The notes beneath the pieces are model-generated. The model was not told the origin of the DNA and did no database searches. It worked only from the letters and a program-made list of their open reading frames with translations. This document shows, in pieces, positions 57,337 through 64,000 of a stretch of 64,000 bases of DNA. The stretch is from Candidatus Methanosphaera massiliense (lineage in GTDB: Archaea; Methanobacteriota; Methanobacteria; Methanobacteriales; Methanobacteriaceae), in NCBI RefSeq assembly GCF_028890305.1, contig NZ_JARBXM010000001.1:2501-66500 (forward strand), in the 5' to 3' direction. The translations under genes and the position numbers were made by a program. Numbering within the stretch: the stretch's first letter is position 1; each line of letters opens with the position of its first letter.

Positions 57337-58590
57337 ATGACATATGATATAAAAGATATTAATTTAGCTCCAGAAGGAGAAAAGAAAATCAAATGGGTAC
57401 AAAGACATATGCCTGTACTAGAAACAATCAAAAAACAATTCAAAGAAGAAAAACCATTTGAAGGAATAACTATTGGTTCATGCCTACACTTAGAACCTAA
57501 AACAATAAACTTAGGTCTAACATTACAAGCAGGTGGAGCAGAAGTAGTTATGACAGGATGTAACCCTTTATCCACACAGGACGATGCAACAGCAGCAGGT
57601 GCTAAGTTAGGATTAAATATGTATGGATGGACTGGTGAAACAAACGAAGAATACTATGAACAACTTAACAATGTATTAGACTACGAACCAGACATAGTAA
57701 TTGATGATGGAGCAGATCTAATATTTATGATTCATAAAGAAAGACCAGAACTACTTAAAAAACTCCGAGGAGGATGTGAAGAAACAACAACAGGTATTCA
57801 TAGATTAAAAGCAATGCACAAAGACAAAGCACTTAAAATACCAGTAATGGCTGTAAATGATTCATACATGAAATATCTATTTGATAACAGATATGGTACT
57901 GGACAATCCACTTTTGACTCAATAATGGGTTCAACAAACTCTGTAATCGCAGGACAAACTGTAGTAGTCTGTGGGTACGGATGGTGTGGAAGAGGTATTG
58001 CTATGAGAGCAGATGGTCTTGGAGCAAATGTCATTGTAACAGAAGTAGATCCAATAAGAGCACTAGAAGCAAAAATGGATGGTTACCGAGTAATGACTGT
58101 ACAAAAAGCATTAGAAGAAGCAGATATTGCAATAACAGCAACAGGTAACAAAGATATTATCTCTGGAGATGACTTTAAACATGTTAAAGATGGATGTATG
58201 TTAGCAAACTCTGGACACTTCAATGTAGAAATTAATGAAAATGATTTATTAGCACAAGCTGTTAGTCATGAATCCTTAAAACCAGATATTGAAAGTTATG
58301 AAATGCCTGACGGACGTAGTATTTATTTATTAGCTGGTGGAAGACTTGTAAACCTAGCAGGACAATATGGACAAGGACATCCTGCTGAAATTATGGATTT
58401 AAGTTTTGCAATGCAAGCATTATCAGCAAAAAGATTACTTAATGAAGACATGGAACCTGGAGTATACAAAACTAGAGATGAAACTGATATAGAAATTGCT
58501 AAACTTAAACTTAAAACTATGGGTGTTGAAATAGACCAACTAAGTGATGATCAGAAAGTTTACATGAACAGTTGGGATGTAGGAACATAA
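57337..58590 (+). CDS. ahcY: adenosylhomocysteinase family (S-inosyl/S-adenosylhomocysteine hydrolase)
   Basis: The 417-residue protein has TIGSCLHLEPKTINLG near residue 47, GCNPLSTQDDATAAG near 75, NDSYMKYLFDNRYGTGQS near 181 and the NAD-binding VVVCGYGWCGRGIAMRADG near 210. It removes the product inhibitor of SAM-dependent methylation; methanogen members are reported to prefer S-inosylhomocysteine. AGAGG lies 10 nt before ATG 57337, so that start is preferred over ATG 57328. Confidence 0.94.
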   Translation: MTYDIKDINLAPEGEKKIKWVQRHMPVLETIKKQFKEEKPFEGITIGSCLHLEPKTINLGLTLQAGGAEVVMTGCNPLSTQDDATAAGAKLGLNMYGWTGETNEEYYEQLNNVLDYEPDIVIDDGADLIFMIHKERPELLKKLRGGCEETTTGIHRLKAMHKDKALKIPVMAVNDSYMKYLFDNRYGTGQSTFDSIMGSTNSVIAGQTVVVCGYGWCGRGIAMRADGLGANVIVTEVDPIRALEAKMDGYRVMTVQKALEEADIAITATGNKDIISGDDFKHVKDGCMLANSGHFNVEINENDLLAQAVSHESLKPDIESYEMPDGRSIYLLAGGRLVNLAGQYGQGHPAEIMDLSFAMQALSAKRLLNEDMEPGVYKTRDETDIEIAKLKLKTMGVEIDQLSDDQKVYMNSWDVGT

Positions 58591-58711
58591 ATCTACCTAA
58601 TATATAGAACACTTAATCTCCCAAAAAATCTTTTTTTTTAAATCCTATTTTTTAAATTAATACAAATAATTATAATGAAAAAAAGTAGTTTAGTTAGAAA
58701 ATATATCCTTT

Positions 58712-59698
58712 CTAGAACCAACTTTCTAAGCTTGTTTGTGCTGTTTTTAGTTGTAGTTTTTGTATTGCATTGTTTGTTCTATGTTCATCAAAATCATGTT
58801 CCCCACATAGATAATCCAGTAATTTTTCTTTTTTAGGTCTTCTGAACTTTAGATCATAATCTGTTACTACATCAGGGTTTAAGAATATTTCACGTATTTC
58901 ATTAGGGTCTACTTCCATTGTTTCATCTAATGCTTCTAATGATTTTTCTAATGTTCCATATTTATGAATTAGTTTGATTCCTTTTTTTGCTCCTATTCCA
59001 TATACTCCCTTGTTGAAGTCTGTTCCTACTAACATTGCTACGTCGACTAGTTGTTCTCTTGTTAAATCTAAGTCTTTTAATGTTTTTTCTAATGATATTA
59101 TTTCCAGATTCTTAGATTGACTTCTTGATAATTTGAAGTTTTTTAACATTCTTGTTGCTCCAAATTGTAGACAATCATAATCTTGTGATACTACTGCCCA
59201 TGCATCCCCTTTTGACACCATGTATGATGCTTGTGCTTCTCCTTCTGTTTTTGATTGTACGTATGGTACTCCCATTAATTTTAGTAATTTCTTTGATGAT
59301 TCTATTATTTCATGGTTTAGTTCTGCAGTTCTTGCAGCATATTTTCTTGCTTTTTCATTATCGCCTGATTGTTTTGCTTCTAGGTATTTCTGTTTTGATT
59401 CTTTTTTGATACTGATTCTTTTTTCCTGTGTTTTCTTTTTGAGTTCCGGTGCTTTTCCATCAAAAACGTATACTGGTTTTATTTCTTTTTCTATTAATGA
59501 GGATGTTTGGAACATTATTCCATTTAGGTGTGATGTTATATTTCCATTCATATCTTTTAGTGGTGTTCCATCTCCTTGTCTCATACCTGATAAAAATTTA
59601 TAAATTACATTTGATGCATCAACTGTTAATATTTTTCCTTTGAGGTCGTTCATTTCTATTGGTTCTGGATCTGTGATATCTTTAAATTTTACTCCCAT
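58712..59698 (-). CDS. fen: flap endonuclease 1
   Basis: The 328-residue structure-specific nuclease has the N-domain DASNVIYKFLSGMRQGDG near residue 28, VYVFDGKAPELKKKT near 77, the I-domain acids in EGEAQASYM near 152 and SQDYDCLQFGA near 171, AMLVGTDFNKGVYGIGAKKG near 215 and a C-terminal PCNA-binding QTSLESWF. It removes flaps in Okazaki fragment processing. It is last in the galE-GT2-fen group. Confidence 0.96.
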   Translation of the reverse strand: MGVKFKDITDPEPIEMNDLKGKILTVDASNVIYKFLSGMRQGDGTPLKDMNGNITSHLNGIMFQTSSLIEKEIKPVYVFDGKAPELKKKTQEKRISIKKESKQKYLEAKQSGDNEKARKYAARTAELNHEIIESSKKLLKLMGVPYVQSKTEGEAQASYMVSKGDAWAVVSQDYDCLQFGATRMLKNFKLSRSQSKNLEIISLEKTLKDLDLTREQLVDVAMLVGTDFNKGVYGIGAKKGIKLIHKYGTLEKSLEALDETMEVDPNEIREIFLNPDVVTDYDLKFRRPKKEKLLDYLCGEHDFDEHRTNNAIQKLQLKTAQTSLESWF

Positions 59699-59718
59699 AC
59701 TTTCATCCCATATTATCT

Positions 59719-60729
59719 TTAATCATATAATATTTGTTTTGGTTTTTTATTGTCAAATTTAGATGTTAAACCATCATAATATGCATTTGTAAAGAATTTT
59801 ATTCTTCTGTATTTATGGTCATCAAAAACAATGATTCCTATTAGGGTCATTATATAGTTTTTTATTATTGTTGTATATAGTGATAGTTTATTTGTTGAAT
59901 ATTTTCGTCCTATCCATATTAAATTTCTTTGCATATAGTAGTTTATCCATAATTTATCGTAGGGCCTGCGGTTTGCTGTAACGCCTAGTACTGTTTTTTT
60001 GTATGTTCCTTGCACACTTCCTTCTGCATGTTTAATTATGCTTTTATTTATTAGTTTAATCTTTCCAGTTGTTCTTAACCGAATACAGTATTCTAGGTCA
60101 TCTGTATGTATGAAGAATTCTTTTTTGGGATAACCTATTTTTTTTATTGCATCTTTCTTAACTAATAATCCTACAAATGATGCCATGTCTATGTCTTTTA
60201 CCGGTACTTTTGTATCCTCTGAAGTTATATGTTCCTGTATAGGCAGTCCCTGATTGAAATTAAAATATCCTCTGTGATGATATAGGATATTATTATTCAA
60301 ATCTACTTTTAAGCTTGCTAATGCAACAGTATCCTCTAAGTCATAGTAAGGTTCTAAATTTTCTAGGCATGCTGGTGTTGGAAATGCATCATCATCCATT
60401 ATCCATACCCAGTCATAATTATCCTCATATGCTTGTTTTACTCCGTAGTAGAATCCTCCTGCTCCCCCAATATTTTCAGGTAGATGAATGTATTTGATGG
60501 TTATTTGTTCATATTCCGTTGATGATGTCCATATATTATTTTCTAGTTGCGGTGTTGTTTTTAGATAGTTATGTTTTATTAATAGTTCAGGAGTGTTATC
60601 TGTTGAATTATTATCTACTATGTATATTGCCTGTGGTTTTAGTGTTTGATTTACTAGTGATTCTATGCATTTTATGAGCAAATCCTTTCTATTATATGTT
60701 ACTACTACTGTACATACAGTGTTTTCCAT
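59719..60729 (-). CDS. family 2 glycosyltransferase
   Basis: The 336-residue GT-A enzyme starts VCTVVVTYNRKDLLIKC, has NNSTDNTPELL near residue 40, GGAGGFYYGVKQAYEDN near 88, the metal-binding DDDAF near 113 and HTDDLEYCIRL near 212, with C-terminal hydrophobic stretches. It resembles galactofuranosyl/rhamnosyl transferases. It begins 5 nt after galE, so UDP-galactose or its derivative is a plausible donor (inference). Confidence 0.87.
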   Translation of the reverse strand: MENTVCTVVVTYNRKDLLIKCIESLVNQTLKPQAIYIVDNNSTDNTPELLIKHNYLKTTPQLENNIWTSSTEYEQITIKYIHLPENIGGAGGFYYGVKQAYEDNYDWVWIMDDDAFPTPACLENLEPYYDLEDTVALASLKVDLNNNILYHHRGYFNFNQGLPIQEHITSEDTKVPVKDIDMASFVGLLVKKDAIKKIGYPKKEFFIHTDDLEYCIRLRTTGKIKLINKSIIKHAEGSVQGTYKKTVLGVTANRRPYDKLWINYYMQRNLIWIGRKYSTNKLSLYTTIIKNYIMTLIGIIVFDDHKYRRIKFFTNAYYDGLTSKFDNKKPKQILYD

Positions 60730-60734
60730 TTTCT

Positions 60735-61709
60735 TTATTCCTTATTTAGTTTTTGATGCCAATTCCATGCTGTTTCTACTATTTGATCTATGTCCGTGTA
60801 TTGAGGATTCCATCCTAATACTTCTTTTGCCTTTTTTGAGCTTCCTATTAATATTGCAGGATCCCCTTCTCTTCTTTCTGATGCAGTTACTTTGAAATCT
60901 TTTCCTGTTACTCTTTTTACTGATTCTATTACTTCTCTTACTGAGAATCCCTGGCCGTTTCCTAGGTTAAATTGGTTGCTTTTGTTGTTTTGTTCTAAGT
61001 ATTTTAGTGATAGTATATGAGCATCTGCCAGGTCAGTTACATGTATGTAATCTCTTATACATGTTCCATCAGGTGTATCATAATCTGTTCCAAAGATTTT
61101 TATATCTTCTCTTTTTCCCATCGCTGCATCCAGTATTAATGGTATTAAATGTGTTTCTGGATTATGCCATTCTCCTATTTCACCAGATTTATCTGCTCCA
61201 GATGCATTGAAGTATCTTAATATTACTGATTTTAATCCATATGCTTTATCATAATCTTTTAATATTCTTTCTACCATTAGTTTTGTCCATCCATATGGAT
61301 TTATTGGATTTTGTGGATGGTCTTCCACTAGTGGTATTTTTTGTGGTACTCCGTAAGTAGCACATGTTGATGAGAAGATAAATTTCTTAACATCATGTTT
61401 TAACATGACATGTATTAAGTTCATTGTGTTTAATACATTGTTATGATAGTATTTCTCGGGATTTCTCACTGATTCCCCCACATCTATAAATGATGAGAAA
61501 TGCATTACAGCTGTAATATCATATTTATTAAATACCTCATCTACATCATCAATATTATTTAAATCACAATTACAAAATGTACCCCATTTAATTGATTCTT
61601 CATGTCCATAACTTAGGTTATCTAAGATTACTGTCTCATATCCTTCTTCGTTTAAAGCTTTATTTACATGTGAACCTATGTAACCGGCTCCACCAACAAT
61701 TAATATCAA
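60735..61709 (-). CDS. galE: UDP-glucose 4-epimerase
   Basis: The 324-residue SDR enzyme has the NAD motif VGGAGYIGSHVNKALNEEG near residue 4, the Ser and YxxxK catalytic set in SSTCATYGVPQKIPL near 113 and YGWTKLMVE near 140, and GTCIRDYIHVTDLADAH near 209. It interconverts UDP-glucose and UDP-galactose. The start is TTG 61709 with GGTGATA just upstream. First gene of the galE-GT2-fen group. Confidence 0.94.
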   Translation of the reverse strand: MILIVGGAGYIGSHVNKALNEEGYETVILDNLSYGHEESIKWGTFCNCDLNNIDDVDEVFNKYDITAVMHFSSFIDVGESVRNPEKYYHNNVLNTMNLIHVMLKHDVKKFIFSSTCATYGVPQKIPLVEDHPQNPINPYGWTKLMVERILKDYDKAYGLKSVILRYFNASGADKSGEIGEWHNPETHLIPLILDAAMGKREDIKIFGTDYDTPDGTCIRDYIHVTDLADAHILSLKYLEQNNKSNQFNLGNGQGFSVREVIESVKRVTGKDFKVTASERREGDPAILIGSSKKAKEVLGWNPQYTDIDQIVETAWNWHQKLNKE

Positions 61710-61791
61710 AATATCACCAAGAAAAAAATTTTAATTAATCAAATAAATATTATAAAAAAATTATAAAGAATATTCTACGCATAAATTAAGC

Positions 61792-62262
61792 TTAAATAGT
61801 GTAATACTCACCATCAGCTCTTTTCACACGTTTTAATAATTGTTTATTTTCCAGAGCTACTGTAATATTATATGTTCTCTTAGTTGACAATCCTAATTCA
61901 CCATACAGCAATGCTCCCTCTAAAATATATCTAGGTGCATATCCATCATATTGAGAAATGACATCCTGAATAATAACATAAGCTTCCTCTTCAGTTTTAT
62001 TCAGCATATAAGTCTTCAAAGCAGATTTATCTTCAACAATTTTAACTTCAACGTCAAGGTCATTATATGTGACCATCTTAGTATCCTGGTCAACAAATAT
62101 AAAATTCTTCTTTTGAAGTGAATTTAATAAATCAACAACTTTGGTTTCAGATAAATCTAAAACATCCCTAATAGTATCATATGAAAGGCTTTCAGGATAT
62201 TTATCAAGATTATTTTTAATAAACATCAATATACGATTCTCTTGTTTAGTAATAATTTGCAA
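61792..62262 (-). CDS. winged-helix-like protein of unknown function
   Basis: The 156-residue protein has an N-terminal helix-turn-helix-like part (ENRILMFIKNNLDKY near residue 8, YDTIRDVLDLSETKVVDLLNSLQKKNFIF near 24) and a second possible winged helix at the end (STKRTYNITVALENKQLLKRV). The start is TTG 62262 with AGGTG upstream. It is divergent from nurA-herA. A transcription-related role is only inferred. Confidence 0.65.
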   Translation of the reverse strand: MQIITKQENRILMFIKNNLDKYPESLSYDTIRDVLDLSETKVVDLLNSLQKKNFIFVDQDTKMVTYNDLDVEVKIVEDKSALKTYMLNKTEEEAYVIIQDVISQYDGYAPRYILEGALLYGELGLSTKRTYNITVALENKQLLKRVKRADGEYYTI

Positions 62263-62516
62263 TTAATACACCTAACTATATTATAAATAGTAATTACTTA
62301 TTAGTTATCTAATTTATAATTAATAATTTTATTCAAAAAAGAAAAAAAATAATCTTCAATAAAATAAACTAGTCTCCCTCTTTACTATAATAAAAAATAT
62401 AAATCAATAAAATAAACAAAATACGAAATAAAATAATTAAATATATATCTTAAAAAAATGAGAAATAGAATCATGATAAATTATAAATATAAAAAGGAAT
62501 AGGGGGTAATAGAAAC

Positions 62517-63680
62517 ATGTTAGAGCCATTATATGAGAAAACAATACAAAAAAAGAAATCAATCAAGAAATACTTTGATAATATTCAAGATAATATTGAC
62601 ATAGAAAAAGTAAAAAAATCATACCACGAACAGGAATTTACCAAAGAAAATCAGGATAAAATATTTGCCGCTATAGACGGAAGTTTTAATAAAACAAAAT
62701 TCATGGCATGCTTCATATATGCTATAGAAAGTCAAACCATAATCTCAATACCTGATGAAGGAATAAAGAAAGAATCGCCATCAGGAGATATCGACATGGT
62801 TTCCACAATCAGAAGCAGAACAATAGATAGCATCCTATCCCAGCACATGAACATTCTCGAGCTAAAAAGTACAATAGACACCCTACAGAAATATCCTGAA
62901 ATAGATTATATGTTAATGGATGGATCTATACGTGGAACACTAATGAATTACTCCACTAACTTTGAGTTACCCTCTCTTGTAACAAGATATCTCAACTCAA
63001 AAATTAAAGAAATCGTGCCAATATTAGAAAAAGGTAGTTTTCCAATAGAAGTAACGACAAATACATTAACAGAGGAAATATTATATGAAGTACGGCTATC
63101 ATTAGAAAAGAATAATCCTGAAATAGATATAAATGAAATACGCTCTGAAGTACTACGATACTTTGAAGGACTAGAACAATTAACATGTATAAACTATCTT
63201 TTAGAACATTACAAAGAAAAAATAATATGTATCTCTAAAACAAGCAGTACAAAGGACTTTTTTAATGAAAACATACCTGATGCAGCAGTACTTGAATACA
63301 CATGTGAAAATCCGGGATACACTTATTTAGATCATAAAGAAGACAACAGACTAGTACGATATGATTCAGAAAATGAAATTATACGAAGAACAAACTATCC
63401 AATATATCCTGAACTAAGTGACAATACATTTACAATATTCTTCACACGTTTAGATAAACGAGCAAATGTTTTAAAAATAGAAATACCTAATAAAATAGAT
63501 AAGAATGATACAGAGAAAATAGAAGAAATATTGAATGATTTACACAGTACATGTATAAATGGATATCCCTACATTCTTAAAAAGGCACATGATGAAGTAA
63601 TAATTAAAAATACTGACATGAACAATATCATAAATAAACTAGAAGTATTTGAAAAAACAGGACGAGACATGCTAAAATAA
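62517..63680 (+). CDS. nurA: NurA 5'-3' nuclease domain protein
   Basis: The 387-residue protein shows the NurA pattern: FAAIDGSFNKTKFM near residue 50 with the first catalytic Asp, MLMDGSIRGTLMN near 141 with the second and TYLDHKEDNRLVRY near 270. NurA works with the HerA helicase to resect DNA ends for homologous recombination, and herA follows 25 nt downstream. GGGGG precedes ATG 62517. A dimeric ring on HerA is expected from the family. Confidence 0.88.
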   Translation: MLEPLYEKTIQKKKSIKKYFDNIQDNIDIEKVKKSYHEQEFTKENQDKIFAAIDGSFNKTKFMACFIYAIESQTIISIPDEGIKKESPSGDIDMVSTIRSRTIDSILSQHMNILELKSTIDTLQKYPEIDYMLMDGSIRGTLMNYSTNFELPSLVTRYLNSKIKEIVPILEKGSFPIEVTTNTLTEEILYEVRLSLEKNNPEIDINEIRSEVLRYFEGLEQLTCINYLLEHYKEKIICISKTSSTKDFFNENIPDAAVLEYTCENPGYTYLDHKEDNRLVRYDSENEIIRRTNYPIYPELSDNTFTIFFTRLDKRANVLKIEIPNKIDKNDTEKIEEILNDLHSTCINGYPYILKKAHDEVIIKNTDMNNIINKLEVFEKTGRDMLK

Positions 63681-63705
63681 TATATTAATATAAAAAAGTG
63701 ATAAT

Positions 63706-64000
63706 ATGGTAGAAACAATAGGAAGATGCTTAGGCGAAACAAGTCCAATGAAGGTAGACTTTGTATCTAAGAAAACACCAACAGTAGGCGAATATGTATA
63801 CCTAAAATATAACAATCAAATAGTACTGGGAATGATTGACTCATTATTTAGGGGAAGTACAACTCTGAGTAATGATATATTAAATCCTGAGACAATAGAA
63901 AAAATATTAAAAATAGAAGGAAACATTGACCACTACGTTAGAGGTTCAGTAACAATACTTGGTGACAAAGATAAATTACAGATTCCTAAAACACCGGCAC
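63706..64000 (+). CDS. herA: HerA DNA helicase, N-terminal part, cut by the right edge
   Basis: From ATG 63706 an open frame of 98 codons runs off the window. It begins MVETIGRCLGETSPMKVDFV, with VGEYVYLKYNNQIVLGMIDS following, the HAS-barrel start typical of HerA. The ATPase domain lies outside the window. It follows nurA on the same strand, the usual archaeal pairing. GTGAT precedes the ATG. Confidence 0.82.
   Translation, partial: MVETIGRCLGETSPMKVDFVSKKTPTVGEYVYLKYNNQIVLGMIDSLFRGSTTLSNDILNPETIEKILKIEGNIDHYVRGSVTILGDKDKLQIPKTPA

Overview
The window is a very AT-rich stretch of chromosome from a methanogenic archaeon, almost certainly of the order Methanobacteriales, with Methanosphaera (or a close Methanobrevibacter relative) as the best guess. 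The reasons are methanogenesis marker genes (mmp2, mmp3, mmp5-type, mmp6, mmp15, mmp17), the trpEGCFBAD order with a divergent TrpY-type regulator, a thiol:fumarate reductase subunit, archaeal SepF, pseudomurein-type MraY/MurG relatives, archaeal information-processing genes (pelota, FEN1, Nob1, HerA/NurA, Cdc48) and TATA/BRE promoters. Species identity is inferred; no database was consulted.

Layout. 1-2250: possible edge fragment of a secreted protein, trm5 (+), mtnA-like (-). 2400-8310 (-): one tight operon mmp3 > mmp6 > two tandem mmp5-type genes > mmp15 > mmp17 > nifB, tied to activation of methyl-coenzyme M reductase. 8480-11340 (-): mmp2 with its own terminator, an archaeal conserved gene and nob1. 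11500-13000 (+): PRC-barrel genes around pyrE. 13070-14250 (-): a small unknown gene and a frameshifted metallo-beta-lactamase gene. 14640-16600 (+): Ig-repeat surface protein with a transglutaminase-like end. 16750-22770: aromatic acid/2-oxoacid block (paaK-like, ACT protein, iorAB) and tfrB. 22860-23850 (-): YbjQ-like and HdeD-like proteins. 24050-27890 (+): trmJ, dcd, glyS, TatD-like hydrolase. 27970-30680 (-): sepF, a DUF1611-type P-loop gene, a double-SIS sugar isomerase. 30800-32970: three related zinc-ribbon membrane proteins around sfsA. 33310-36510 (+): SWIM protein, zinc ribbon, ferredoxin, geranylgeranyl reductase, ArcS-like protein, MIP18/DUF59 protein. 36650: tRNA-Ile(GAT). 36725-38270: poor AT-rich spacer and a transposase-derived gene without a visible DDE core. 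38320-40200: hypC (-) and a YhgE/Pip-type membrane protein (+). 40250-47410: trpY (-) divergent from trpEGCFBAD (+), with palindromic operators between them. 47540-52720: flavin disulfide oxidoreductase, MurG-like and MraY-like glycosyltransferases with an acidic ferredoxin between them, pelota. 52890-58590 (+): small unknown gene, tyrA, cdc48 behind a duplicated promoter, ahcY. 58710-61710 (-): galE, GT2 glycosyltransferase, fen1. 61790-64000: winged-helix-like gene (-), then nurA and the start of herA (+).

Themes that link the genes: MCR activation (mmp operon plus nifB), aromatic amino-acid supply (trp operon, tyrA, paaK/ior for salvage of aryl acids), cell envelope and division (sepF, MurG/MraY-like proteins, galE/GT2, adhesin-like protein, lipid saturation by GGR) and DNA/RNA processing (fen1, nurA-herA, nob1, pelota, trm5, trmJ, ArcS).

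The items most worth a second look are nifB inside the mmp operon, the duplicated cdc48 promoter, the operator palindromes and the out-of-frame mini-ORF at the start of trpE, the frameshifted hydrolase gene, and an adhesin-like gene whose ribosome binding site points at an ATA codon.
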